Assembly: GCA_034638255.1 (NCBI GenBank)
Contig: JAWPGT010000005.1
Coordinates: 558,001 to 622,000, forward strand
From: Coprinus comatus
Taxonomy: Eukaryota > Basidiomycota > Agaricomycetes > Agaricales > Agaricaceae
Length of the DNA: 64,000 nucleotides
Direction of reading: 5' to 3'
The position numbers were made by a program, and so were the translations under genes. Below, piece by piece: positions 35,835-47,843 of this stretch (positions are counted from its first letter, which is position 1; the number at the start of each line of letters is the position of its first letter). Under the pieces are notes generated by a model. It had not been told where the DNA came from. It made no database searches and was given only the letters and a program-made list of their open reading frames with translations.

Positions 35835-38800
35835 ATGAAATTTTTCATCGATAATCTACCTGTTGGTCGTACTTTGTCCTCACAGGGCTTCTCCTAATCA
35901 ATCCCTTTAGATAGTTTTCCCTTATGACAGAATTTATCCAGGTATTACCCACCAAATTATTCTTAAAAACTAACAATTCACATCTCATGAGAACAATATG
36001 CATACATGTGCGACCTCAAAAGAACGCTTGATGCAACGGTAAAACCTTTCCATGCTTATAGTAAACCATTCATCATTGAAACACGATTCTTGGTGGTAGG
36101 GCCATTGTGTACTTGAAATGCCGTCGGGAACAGGCAAAACAGTATCATTGCTTTCACTCATTGTATCATATCAACAGGTATGCTCTACTTTTCCGTCTTT
36201 CAGATAACATGTGTACTCAAGAGAGGGTAATAGTTTTACCCCACGAAACGCAAGCTAATATACTGTTCACGAACGGTACCCGAAATCGAAAAGGCACTAA
36301 CAGAATTGAAGAGATTGATGAAATATAGAGAATCTTGCGCCGAAACAGAAGAGGACAAAGCAAAGGAGAGAAACTTCATGGGTCTTGGGTTAACAAGTCG
36401 CAAAAACCTGTGCGTTAATCCAGAAGTGAGTTATGTCCATCCTTTTCTTCTATTTTGATGGTTCATATATCATTTATGCTCAGGTATCCAAAGAGAAGAA
36501 AGGCAAAGTGGTCGATGCCCGGTGTCGCGACTTGACAAATTCTGTAACATGTGAGAAAGGAAGAGCAAATCCTGGTTCCGTTGAATTGTGCGATTGGCAT
36601 GAGGTTCAGCTCTCTATCTTTATTTACTTGACGAACGCTGAGTCCCGAGGCTTTAGAACCTTGGAAAATTGGAACCTGGACACCAACTACCCACAGGAAT
36701 TTGGACTCTTGCCGACGTATTGGAGTACGGCAAAGAGAAGGGAATATGCCCATACTTCGCGGTACGACGCATGGTTAGTTGGCGCCGCTCCAGTTCATTT
36801 CCATGGTGGCCCTGGTTCATCCCGTTTTGTTTCAGATGCCATTTGTAGATGTGATCATCTATTCATTCCATTACCTGCTCGACCCCAAGGTCGCGGAACA
36901 AGTATCCAAGGAGATGTCGAAAGACTCAATAGTAGTGTTTGACGAGGCTCACAACATAGGTTGCATTTTCCCTCAAACCTTATTAATGTATGGTCTGACC
37001 ACATTCATGGTAGACAATGTCTGCATCGAGTCACTAAGTATTGACCTTACTCGACCTATGCTTGATTCGGCAGCGAGAAGTGTCACCAAACTCGGCGAAA
37101 AGATCGAAGAGTGAGTTCTATTATTTTTCCACGACCGAGGGAATTCAAGTGATTTTTTCAGGATTAAAACAACCGACGCCGCCAAATTGCAGGATGAATA
37201 TGCGAAATTAGTAGAAGGCCTACAAGAAGCGGATGTCCCCGATACCGATACGGATGGTTTTATGGCCAACCCTGGTAAGATCATGTATGCGGTCATATAA
37301 ACTCAATCATATGTAATTTTTGCCAGCTCTTCCAGAAGACATATTACAAGAGGCAGTTCCAGGAAATATCCGAAAAGCGGAACATTTCGTCGCATTCCTG
37401 AAACGGTTCGTTGAATACTTGAAGGTATGTTTCATAAATACAAGCGAAAGTCGCACGTTATATCTGATTTGGTCAGACACGCATGAGAGTCTTGCATGTG
37501 GTAGCAGAAACGCCTTTGTCATTCCTGCAGCATCTCAGAGACATTACTTACATAGAACGAAGACCATTACGGTAACTCATACATTTCTTATCGGCATTCG
37601 CCTTTCGTCTCATCTAAAAAAAATAGTTTCTGCGCGGAGCGCCTGCAATCCCTTATACGTACACTTGAACTGAACCGTCTGGATGAACACGCAAGTCTTC
37701 AGAAGGTGGCAAGCTTTGCTACCTTGGTTTCTACTTACGAGAAGGGTAGGTATTTTTATTTTATTTTCCCTCCGCGATTTCTAATGGAAATGTACTAAAC
37801 TCACATGTAGGGTTCTTACTCATCCTGGAGCCTTTCGAAACGGATACTGCTACAGTTCCCAATCCCATATTTCATTTTACGTGCGTCTTGCTAAGCCTAA
37901 TACAACCGCCTGGGTGAAACTTAACCCAGTTCCACGGGGCGATTAGATGCCTCGACCCATCGCTTGCTATTAAGCCAGTCTTTGAACGCTTCAGCAGTGT
38001 TGTCATTACATCGGGGACCATCTCACCCTTAGACATGTATCCTAAGATGCTTCAGTTTACTCCAGTAGTTCAAGAAACCTACCCAATGACCTTGACGAGG
38101 AATGCCTTCTTGCCTTTGGTAGGTGACTTAATTACTGCGTGATAATGCTTTAATATGTGCTACAGGTCATCACCCGAGGAAGCGATCAAGTAGCCATCAG
38201 TTCAAGATTCGAAGTAAGAAATGACCCTGCGGTTGTGCGCAATTTTGGGAGTATACTGGTCGAATATAGCAAGATCGTGCCGGATGGGATTGTGGCTTTT
38301 TTTCCAAGCTATCTTTATATGGAATCCATTGTCGCCGCATGGAATGACATGGTAAGTTTATACGTGAGTGTAAAAAATGCACGTCTATAAGGTTCTAGTA
38401 GGGAATCCTCAATGAAGTGTGGAAGAACAAACTCATATTTGTTGAAACACCTGACGCCAATGAAACGAGCATAGCTTTGGAGAACTACAGGCGGGTCAGT
38501 ACAGCACCTTTGATTTTCTGCAAACCAGTCATGATATTATCTTGCATAGGCTTGTGACAATGGCCGTGGCGCCGTTCTTCTTTCGGTCGCTCGAGGCAAA
38601 GTTTCTGAAGGTATTGACTTCGACCATAACTATGGTAGAGCTGTCATCATGTTTGGGTATAAAAATTCTTTGAAAGCTTCTCATATGATTGCGTTAACCC
38701 CTTTTGTAGTGTTCCCTACCAATATACGGAAAGCCGGATATTGAAAGCGCGACTAGAGTATCTTCGAGATGCGTATCGGATTCGTGAATCAGAATTTCTG

Positions 38801-39230
38801 GGATTTGATGCCATGCGAAATGCAGCTCAGTGTGTTGGGCGCGTCCTGCGTGGAAAAACTGACTGGGGATTGATGGTGTTCGCAGACAAGGTATGCTTCT
38901 GTATCTTATTTCAGATGGGGACTTGATTATTTTCAGCGCTTTGCTCGAGCTGACAAACGCGCCAAGCTGCCGCGGTGGATTAATCAATACATCACTGAGA
39001 CGGTGTCCAATCTTTCAACAGATATGGCTATAACATTGTCCAAATTATTCATGCGCACAATATCACAAAATCCCAACGAAAATCAAACAGGTGTGTCACT
39101 ATGGACAATTGAAGACATAGAGAAGGCACAAGCTAAACAGAAGGCGCTTGCGTTGGAACAAGTTGACGAGGACGAAGATGATATGTACGGTAATGGAGGA
39201 ATAGACGATGAAATGCTAGGCATGTACTAA
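35835..39230 (+). CDS. RAD3: TFIIH DNA helicase XPD/RAD3 (ERCC2 homologue)
   Basis: The first exon encodes [10 protein letters not shown], the conserved XPD N-terminus. Tiny exons FPYDRIYP and [15 protein letters not shown] follow, then the Walker A exon [20 protein letters not shown]. The iron-sulfur cluster cysteines are visible in [23 protein letters not shown] and VELCDWHE. The DEAH box VVFDEAHNI is split by an intron from [14 protein letters not shown]. The C-terminal helicase half includes [17 protein letters not shown], the segment around [13 protein letters not shown], and [23 protein letters not shown] is a 5'-3' helicase of TFIIH that opens DNA for nucleotide excision repair and anchors the CAK kinase. 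The acidic end [20 protein letters not shown] is typical. At least a dozen introns are needed. Confidence 0.95.
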
Positions 39231-41117
39231 TGCTAAAAATGCGATGTATGACTAGGTTTCACCATTGATACATTTTGAACATATCGTAGGTAGCTATTAA
39301 AAAAAAAAAAAAAAAGGTAATAATGAGACATGAGTACGGACATAGATGAGGAACACACCTCATTGAAAATCCTATCGGGCTGATTTGTGTACCGTTGGCA
39401 TGTACAACAAACCCCCCCAGGACACTTTTGTGGGTGGCTACTACTATTGAAACATGTTCGTTGTCCACAATCGATTTTTTTCTCGCGTTGGAAATAGAAG
39501 TGTGTGCATGTATATCGGTCGAAGTGCAGTTCGCGGTAACACATTGTGATCTGATTGAAAGCGGGTGCCTGGGTTAATTTCAGCATCAATCGGGGCGGAA
39601 GATGAGTATATTGACCTTAGTTGTATCGGCGGAGAAAGGAGGAGCGGAAAGTCTAAACGTATATCGTGGATTGGTGGTTGCGATCTGACCAGATAGGTTG
39701 TGAGAAGATAACCAGCGAAGTGGGTAGACTTTGAGAGTAGATGGTAAGGCTCAACAGAGGGGCCTGAGTAGTGCTGGGGCTTGTTGAATGGTGTTTCGGT
39801 TGAAGCTTGGACCTTTTAAGGCCGTTGCGGACTTGCTCTATTTGTTAGTCTGTGCGCTTCGCGAGATCGGCTGGCTAGAATCGGAAAGGTGGGAACCTGC
39901 AGTGACTGATGACAGCATTATGGCATTGCCGTGGTCTGGGAAAGATGCAAAATGTCGAACCACCCGATTCATCTAGTTCGGTCAACGGTTTGGATTGTGT
40001 CTTCTGTTGATCAAATCAGATGCTGTCTTCTCTAATTCGTAAAAGGTTCCACCGCAGGCACATTACTGGTCCATTTAATCAAATAGCTTCACATCATGTA
40101 CATTGGTTTGTTGTCCAAGTTCATTTACTGACAGATGGGGAGAGAGAATCTTTCGCAGTTCGGCTCTCATGTCACTCTCCTTTGTTATGTGTGGTAATTT
40201 GAACGGAAACTCAGGGAGGGTCCCTTCCACCGGCAAGACAGCATCCATCCAACAAACTCCTCGAAGCACTCGTGTTTATTCACTACTTTTCAAAGACTTA
40301 CAGGGTTATATAGTTTCTGCGTGAATGCCGTCCAAAGTATCCGACAGTATCGGTTTACCATGAGACGAGTTGTGACACACCTTACGTATGATTAATAATT
40401 ACATACACCAACTTGTGAATACTGTGAGGAATATTTTTTTCTTGTACGTTGTTTATTCCCTATAAGCCATCTTCTTCTCTGTAGGCGAGTCCTACACGTG
40501 TTTCAAAATGGTTTTATCATCTCTGGTACCGCCCTAATTTTTAAGAGAATATGTAAAGAAACAAGTGCCACAAACTACATAGCGACACGTACCAAACACG
40601 TATCAGCCCTGTAGTTGTTCCATACTTCATTACCTCTTTTAGCGAGACTTCGGATTCTCGTTGGAATTTCGGTAGTCGATGGAAGGTCTTCCCTTTATGA
40701 GGGGTGAAAATCATTGCTGACACAAATTCTGACATGTGTTGTGGCGCGTGGAAGGATAATCCACCGCGGATCGACACCCTCGTGTGCTCGAAGATTTCGA
40801 AACTTATCTATATACATAGGTGGGGAAATAGGAAGACAATCTTCAATTTCATGCTGCTAACTGAGTCAACCTTATGAGTAATGATTGTCCATTTCAAGTC
40901 CATTCATTCATTGAACATTCACACCTATTCAGCGCTTCACCACTGATCTGAACTTAAAAATATAGGTACAATTCAACTCTAAATTTGGTTGTATAGTATC
41001 AATTGAATCGAGTAGAAAAAATATGCATAAGAAATGAGTGGTCGATAGAGACAATAATTATGTGAATGTGAGGGAAAGTGGGATAATTCTAAGTGGTTAA
41101 GTGCGCTTAACTCCAGG
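39231..41117. other. Long gene-free stretch between XPD and YME1
   Basis: About 1.9 kb lies between two 3' ends. It holds an A-run at 39299-39315 and several open frames of 60-80 codons on both strands, none of which I recognise. The better ones are minus-strand 40777-40541 (MSIRGGLSFHAPQHMSEFVS...) and 40269-40075 (ending NELGQQTNVHDVKLFD). The first could splice through a normal-looking intron donor at about 40592, but no homology is apparent. No tRNA, repeat pair or transposon end was found. Confidence 0.45.
39299..39315. repeat. A17 homopolymer run
   Basis: Seventeen consecutive A residues lie shortly after the XPD stop codon. No flanking target-site duplication or upstream retroposed sequence was seen, so it is probably a simple repeat or part of the 3' untranslated region. 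Confidence 0.9.
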
Positions 41118-44100
41118 TCATGAACTACTGCTACTATCAGAATTTGGGCTATCGGCTTTTGAGATGTCTTCTTGCAAGACCTCTTGAATGTTACGGATAG
41201 GTTCACCCTTGATGACCTTGCGAACCTCATCCGCAGTCAATGTCTCGTATTCTACCAATGCCTGTGCAAGCTACGAAAGAGTCATGTTACTCTCCTGGAC
41301 AGTATCAATAAATATTTCCCCGTACCAGATGTAATTCTTCTAATCTTGACGTGAGAAGCTTGTGCGCCCGTGCTTCGCCCCCTCGGACCAAACTGTAGAC
41401 AGGTAACTCAATTAGCTCATAACCACAAGCGATTGATGGTGATACAAAAGGCCAAGTTACTTACGCAGATATTTCATCTTCGATGTCTTCTCGGCGTTTC
41501 TGGCTCAGATTTTCATCTCTATTATCGTAGAATATAGGTCCAAGCTTGGAAAAGCCCCATCGCTGACAATCCGGAATTCAATATAACTGTGAAGTCCAGG
41601 TGATAAAGGGACCATGCTTACTTTTACCATAGAGGTCGCAGTCCGAGTCGCACTCATGATGTCCGAACTGGCACCACTAGTGACATTGTCACACCCATAG
41701 ACTAACAAAAAGCGGGTTTATCAGTTTCCATTCTTGTCGCTGAGTTCATACGTAAACGAACTTAATTCTTCGGCAACACGCCCACCCATCGCAACGTCAA
41801 TGCCCGCGATATACTGCTTATAAGTAACGGATGTTTGATCGTTTTCAGGTAGTTGGGCGGTCTAATAAAACACATTCTTTGTGAGAAGAAAAAAGACGAT
41901 CGAAGGACATAAAACTTACAAAACCTAGTGCATGGCCACGAGGAATACAAGTGACTTTATGCAAAGGCATCGCATCTTTGGTGTATAAAGCAACTAAAGC
42001 ATGACCACCCTGATCGTCTAGCTGTTAGCGAATATGAAGTGTTATGGTGTTAAAAAGAGCAAACCTCATGATATGCCGTGGCTAATTTATCCTTGGGTTC
42101 AATCAACTGACTCTTACGCTCTGCACCCATAATAATCCGATCCTGGATATACATGTTTGTGAGCCGTGAGCCGTGATCCGTGAGCCGTCATACTCCTAAG
42201 AAACCTGTTCCTTACCTTTGCCCATTCAAAATGTTTGAGTTCCACAGTTTTAGCACGCTCTTTGGAGGCTTGAATGGCAGCAAGGCTTGCAAAGTATCAG
42301 ACAGTTTATGGTGATGTTAACCCAGACCCCCACTTACTTTACCATGTTAGCTAGGTCGGCTCCCGAAAATCCTGGAGTTCCTCTGGCAATGATCGTAGGC
42401 TCGACATCTGATAGAAATTAATTCCGGGCCTTGGTATATTTAAGCGACGAAACATCACCTGTACTGGTTGTTACATTTCGCATGTGGTGCTGCAGGATTT
42501 GAACACGTCCTCGGATGTCAGGAAGTGGTACAGCAACGACCCTATCAAATCGACCTGGTCTTACTAATGCCCTGAATGAACGAGTTAGAATATGTAGGCC
42601 GACCAACTGTAACCTAATTCTGCTTACTGGTCTAGACTCTCCGGGAAATTGGTGGCAGCAATGACAATAATACTTTCGTTTGGTTGGAACCCATCCATTT
42701 CAACTAGGAGCTGGTTAAGAGTCTGTTTCATGTACTGTTGGTCCCTATTGCTCCTCTTCCCACCGACGGCATCCAGTTCATCAATGAAAATAATTGCAGG
42801 TTCTTTTTTGCGAGCGGCAGCAAACAGCTCACGAACTCGTTTCGCACCAACACCCACAAACATTTCCTCGAAATCAGATCTATACTTCTTGAGATACGTC
42901 CCGGACATCCGTAAATGAATGAAACGCACCCTGATGCAAAGAAAAATGGTACGCCGGCTTCACCTGCCACCGCCCTTGCGAGCATGGTCTTACCAGTTCC
43001 AGGGGGGCTTTGGTAAAAGATCAATGAGCCTGCGAAATATGGCGGCGGTTCCGCTCAACTCACCCTGTAAGCAGAACACCCTTCGGCAATTTACCGCCAA
43101 GGGAGGCGAATACAGTTGGGTCTTTCAAGAATGCAACAACGTCTTGGAGTTCCTATAAATGTTTCGTTACATTGGTAAACATTCTGTTTATGAATACTTC
43201 CACATACATCCTTGGCTTCATCAACACCGTGAACGTCACTGAATTTAACAACATTTCCTTCCGATGGCTCAAACTCTGTCTGACGAGGGCCCGCTTTCAT
43301 AAAGCCAGTGTTCTCGAAGAAGACAGATAGTATGACAAGGAAGACTAGAACCGGTCAAAACAGATTCCCCATCCAATTTAATAGGTATATTGATAACTCA
43401 CAGAAAGAGCTGACAAAAACCAATGCAATAAACCGAACAAGGCGTGGTACCCAGGCACCTTTACCTGTAAAACGAGTTTAAACATAATTCTGCACCAGGA
43501 AGGAGCCGACGACGACTAACGTTCAACTATTGATACCTGGATAGGATTATCCGTCGAACCTTCTGATCCTGAAGCTGCAGCTTTAAGTTTTCCCAAGCCA
43601 GATGCATCCCCGACGTGAGGCGGTACAACCACCCCCGGTTGAGTAGTCAACACAGATTGAGCCACTTGTTGGCTAAGGGTAACTGTAGGCACAGAGGGCA
43701 CAGTGGGGTTTGTAGGAGTTGATTCTGTCCCATTCACATTCTGAACCGATGATGTTTGTTCCGCGGAATTGTCATTATTTAAAACGTCTGAAGTTCCAGT
43801 AGTCACCGAGGCCAATGGGTGTGCGGCCAACAAACTATCTCGTCGCCGAACAGCCCCGTTAATTGTTGGCTGCTGGTTTGTTAAGAGCAAACATTCTAAA
43901 TATATCTTAAAGGCCTCCTGGGAATGAAGCAAAGGAGACGAAGGATCCTAAAACCGCCAAGAGGTAAGACTACTATATGTTCTTCATAGATTTACAATAG
44001 CAACGCACAAATTCGCACATCCGTTCCCAACGAGTAATAATAAGTTCATATGACGTGTTGAGTTTTGTCTCCAATAGGGCACGGAACAAAGCGAGCTGTT

Positions 44101-44377
44101 TCTCGACATCATGGGGATGTACGTTTGCTTCTGCTTCCAGTCGAGTGATATGCGCGACGACGAGAGGGGTGGGCGAGGGTGTTGGTTTATTTCGTGAAAA
44201 TATTGAGCCAAGGGATAGGTAACGTGTGTTAGGGGGTATTGAGGCGCGAATTGGGTGCTGTAGAGTCCACGGCAGGGCGGAGGGTTTACTGAAAGACCGG
44301 GAGACTGGTGTTTGGTATGCTATCCTCGACTGTCTGGACGGTGCTGAGCGTGCAGCAGCACGGAGCAGGCCCAGCAT
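41118..44377 (-). CDS. YME1: Mitochondrial i-AAA metalloprotease (YME1/FtsH family)
   Basis: The mitochondrial presequence [20 protein letters not shown] (continuing with Arg, Ser and Pro) is followed by a helical N-domain, a Ser/Thr/Val-rich linker, one membrane helix ([20 protein letters not shown]) and the AAA module. The module has Walker A GPPGTGKT, Walker [13 protein letters not shown], the SRH in [18 protein letters not shown], and the M41 zinc protease motif HEGGH, which an intron splits between HE and GGH. A single membrane span and the N-terminal layout fit the i-AAA enzyme that degrades inner-membrane and intermembrane-space proteins, not the two-span m-AAA type. The protein ends in a serine run (NSDSSSSS) at 41118. 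About a dozen introns interrupt it; one contains a heptamer array. It shares a 110-base divergent promoter with the GCIP-like gene. Confidence 0.94.
42159..42186. repeat. Tandem heptamer array inside a YME1 intron
   Basis: Four head-to-tail copies of GTGAGCC occur, the third being GTGATCC. They lie within the intron between the exons encoding FEWAK and DRIIMGAE of the protease gene. Confidence 0.9.
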
Positions 44378-44487
44378 TGAGCAAGTAAAAGATAATGAAG
44401 AAAGGTCTGGACTGACGTTGCCCAGTGATCCCGACACCAGATTTTTCCGCAGGCACGTGCTCTCTGCTCGCGTCCATCTCTCAATAA
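44378..44487. promoter_or_regulatory. Divergent promoter between YME1 and the GCIP-like gene
   Basis: Only 110 bases separate the two start codons. The minus-strand frame upstream of the YME1 Met stays open to 44542, across the other gene's start, so transcript leaders must overlap or be very short. No TATA box is obvious. Confidence 0.5.
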
Positions 44488-45720
44488 ATGTCAGAAAAAC
44501 AGAAAAGTTAGTCGAATAAATATTCATCAACGTCGCTAACAACGTCCACCAGCTCTAATCGCACTCAAGCTCGCACTTGACACCGCACAAGCTGCACTCG
44601 CTTTTCTCGCAAACCCCGACGAACACCACGACCCTGCACTCGACAACTCTAATCTGCCAGTGTTGCACAACGACTTTATCTCACTGCTGTCGCTGATCCA
44701 CGGCTCGGTAACAAAGGTAGCACTTGTCCTGAAGCCATCGAATCCATCCTACTTTGCTTCTCTCGAACCGCTCAAGGACCTGACCAATCGGGTCGCTGGT
44801 CTACCACATTCTGTCCGTCTCCTGCAATCCGATCATGGAAAGGCATTGGCAACAGAAGCCGCCAACACCGCAAAAAAAGTTCTGGAGGGTATTCAAAGTC
44901 TGATCCAGACTTTCATCAGCATCGACTCTGAAGGGTCATCTTCGACTGGACAGGCTGGAGACGAGTATATGGTCAGGACAGGTGCTATTCATGATATCAT
45001 CGATAAAGCTCGTGCCCAAGATGGCTTTTCTCGAAATAATGCTGTTGCTGTCTGTAAGATCTGGAAACAGAATCAGGAATCTCTGGATGATGGCCTGCAC
45101 GAGTTGCGCGGTATGCTAGAAAATTCTGAGAATACGACAGAGGGTGATGAGATCATCGACGATGGATGGGGAGAGCTTGGGATCGATTCTAATATCAAAC
45201 CAACCGTCACGGAAACCGAGAGGATAAAAAAGGTGTGTATATTTCTTTCGACTACATTAGGTGATTACCAACAAGTATTTAGGTCCATGCTATAGTGCGA
45301 TTGTCAACACTCTTTCACCAAAAATTACTCAGGGAGGTCCTCTCACCATTATCGTCCTCATCGTCTACATCCAAAGAAACGAATGTCCTCCTTGACAACA
45401 TTGCACAATCCTCTTCTGATTTCCTTGACCTTTCCGACAATTTCATTTCCACAATATATCCCCCTCAAGTCCCTGAACACATTAAGATTGAATTAGAGGT
45501 TTACAAACAACAGTTAGAACTTCTCCAGTCTCAATTCGATCCTCTCATACCTGGGACTGCCCTCGAAGAGCGACTCAAAAATCTTCATTTATCAAGCAAA
45601 GACAAAAATGTTGATTACGCAAAACTACGAAAATGGTACACTGCTTGTATAAACCAGATTAACAAAAACATAAACGAACTAGAGGATGAATTGAAGGGAC
45701 AGGAAACCCTACTTGTTTGA
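44488..45720 (+). CDS. Cyclin-D1-binding protein 1 (GCIP)-like protein
   Basis: Three exons form the gene: a 19-base first exon (MSEKQK plus one base, 44488-44506), then 44553 to about 45234, then about 45285-45720. The joins are in phase, giving TLIALKLALDTAQAALAFLA after the first intron and VHAIVRLSTLFHQKL after the second. The protein is about 380 residues, all alpha-helical. It carries the family's NPDEHHDPALD, GSVTKVALVLKPSNPSYF and CKIWKQNQESLDDGL blocks, and ends in a coiled segment (INQINKNINELEDELKGQET). In animals GCIP/CCNDBP1 binds cyclin D1 and HLH factors; the role of the fungal relatives is not known to me. The tiny first exon makes the start easy to miss. Confidence 0.82.
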
Positions 45721-45811
45721 TCCAATCTGGTTCATGTCAACATACAACTCCAGGAAGAACACTTAAGCTCAAGTTGTGGTCGAATGCATCTAAGGTCGGT
45801 AAACATCACAC

Positions 45812-47558
45812 TCACATCTCTCCCTCCTCCTTCCCACCTTCCTTCTGTTGCTGCCACCCTTCCTTACGCACTCTCCGCTTTTCCCTCTCCCATTCTTCTC
45901 TCCACTTTCCGGCTAAAAAGTTGGGGTATAGGGCTGAGCTGTGCCACTGCCTTAACCTCTCCTCGAATCGTGCAATCTTCTCTGCCTGACTTTGCATATC
46001 GAAAGATGTTTTCTGTCTGTCCATTAGTATACCGATAAAGAAAGAAACACAAGGTTGACATACAGCCTCGTGCGCAAGTCGGGACTTGTAGTCATCCCGC
46101 ATCTTGTCCAGTTCCTTCCGTCTTTCTTCCTCTTTGGCTCGACGGTTCGAGCTTGTCCTGGAAGTGTTGCCAGCAGGCTGTTATTCCGTTCAGTACATAG
46201 ATAAAAAAAAATACAATTGTTTTATGATATTGACTTACATTCTTGAACAACTCGGCATATAAAGATGGATTAGAAAGGTCGAGGTCAGTGGTTCCAGTCG
46301 GTTTTGGCCTAGTTGCTTTGTTCTCCATGATACCAAGGATTGTACCATTCGACGCAGAGGCGGATGAGGTAGCGGCAGATGTAGGAGGTGGACCACCAGC
46401 TTTCGTCGCAGTTCCTGGTGTACTTGGTCCGCTAGCCGTGGCTGTAGTAGATTTCACCTTTCTAATTGTAGGGAGCTTCCGTTTCTTAGGCACAGTTTCC
46501 TCCTTTCCGTCTACCAAAGAAGGTGAACCTATACTCGCCGAAGGCTCTGGAGTGACTGAATCCCCAACAACATCTACTAAGGTTGCGTCTTCCGCCAACT
46601 TCTTGCCACGAGGTCGTTTAGTTCCAGTATCCTGCATCGAGCTCCTTTTCGCTGGCCCAACGGGAGTCCTATTTGAAGCAAGTGTGGTATTGCCTTCAAA
46701 CTTAGCTTTGTTAAGGATAGCCAACTCTTTCTCTTTATCCTTCTCCTTCTCCTTTGCTGCCTTTCCTCGACCGCCACCTCCTCTTCCTTTCCCACCTCTA
46801 CCTTTCGGCCGCTCATCTTCCTCAAAATCATCATATTCTTCCGACAAGTTTGCTTCCTCGTCTTCGTCTTCCATTAACTCCGCTTCCATGTCATCATCAT
46901 CATCGTCATCATCATCAAAATCCCCAGGCTCTTCTTCATCTTCCTCTTCAATATACTTCCCCCGTCTCCTTCTTTCACTTGAAGCTGAAGGTGGTACTTT
47001 ATGCTTCGGCTTCTTGATACCGGTAGCAGCAGTGGGTGGCTCCAGTGTTAATTTGAGTTTAACACTACTAGATGTCGTAGATTTCACTGAAGTCTTTCTT
47101 GCTCTCTTCATACCTGCAACCTGAACAGGAGAACTATTTGAATCCGATCCACCAGCATATTTCTGCCGTACCGGTGAACTCGTTCTAGTTCTTTCTTCAT
47201 ACTCATCCTCCTCATCAGATGCGTCGGAATCATCTCTCTTCGATGCTTTCTTCCCAGTAAGCCTGGGTCTCTTATTCGGAACGGGTGGAGGAGTTGGACT
47301 ATCCGAAGAAGATGTCAGTGGACTACTACCTTCCCCCACCGAACTTCGAGCAGGAGTTGTCGTTGATGTTGTTGCTGTAGCCCTTGGTTCTTCATAGTCC
47401 TCTTCGTCACTTTCTATACGTAGTCTCTTCGCTCTTCTATGAGATGCAGTCTCTGGCTACACAACATCATTAACGATTCCAAGTCCAATAGGGGGTTAAG
47501 GCGTATACAAGTGATATAGATGTTGCAAACGGACCTGTTGTGTGGATTTTCGAGGCAT
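45812..47558 (-). CDS. Highly charged nuclear-type protein, function unknown
   Basis: The start MPRKSTQQ (47558) is a short exon. It splices to PETASHRRAKRLRIESDEED, then a long exon of basic and acidic blocks. These include KRPRLTGKKASKRDD, an Asp run near 46900, and GRGGKGRGGGGRGKAAKEKE. The only ordered part is C-terminal: DLDLSNPSLYAELFKN, an intron, then PAGNTSRTSSNRRAKEEERR. Next come LDKMRDDYKSRLAHEA and KTSFDMQSQAEKIARFEERL, joined over a 51-base intron with a good GTATGT donor, and last SALYPNFLAGKWREEWEREK. This looks like a long charged helix that would bind a partner complex. The total is about 530 residues. I do not recognise a family; a chromatin or remodeller subunit is a guess from composition. 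It is convergent with the GCIP-like gene, 91 bases away. Confidence 0.75.
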
Positions 47559-47843
47559 TTCCTCCTGTGCAACTAGACATACACTGAACGTCGAAGGGTC
47601 AGAAGAGTGCACTTAGTTAAACATGTTATGTGGGACGTAACCCGAAGGAGTTAATACCCTCCGGAAGCCGATGATCAACAAACGACAAGTCACTGCACAG
47701 CCTCTGTCAGACTATTTGCAATTAAAAAAAGAGAACTCTAAACATTGGATGCACTTCAGTCACATATAGCACAATAACAATACATTCGTCGAAAGCAAAG
47801 TAACACTCTCTTCACATTATATTTCCGTTCATATCTTCACCAT

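Noticed and set aside
39299..39315. A17 run as the tail of a retroposed element
   Set aside because: No target-site duplication, no upstream element and no reverse-transcriptase or SINE-like features were seen.
40541..40777. Minus-strand frame as a small secreted or pheromone-like gene
   Set aside because: It has no signal peptide, no CAAX end and no family match. A plausible intron donor alone is not enough to call it.
46243..47124. 293-codon plus-strand frame rich in Ser and Pro
   Set aside because: It is the exact antisense of the charged exon of the minus-strand gene at 45812-47558. Its composition is what the reverse of Asp/Glu/Lys-rich codons gives, and it has no recognisable domain.
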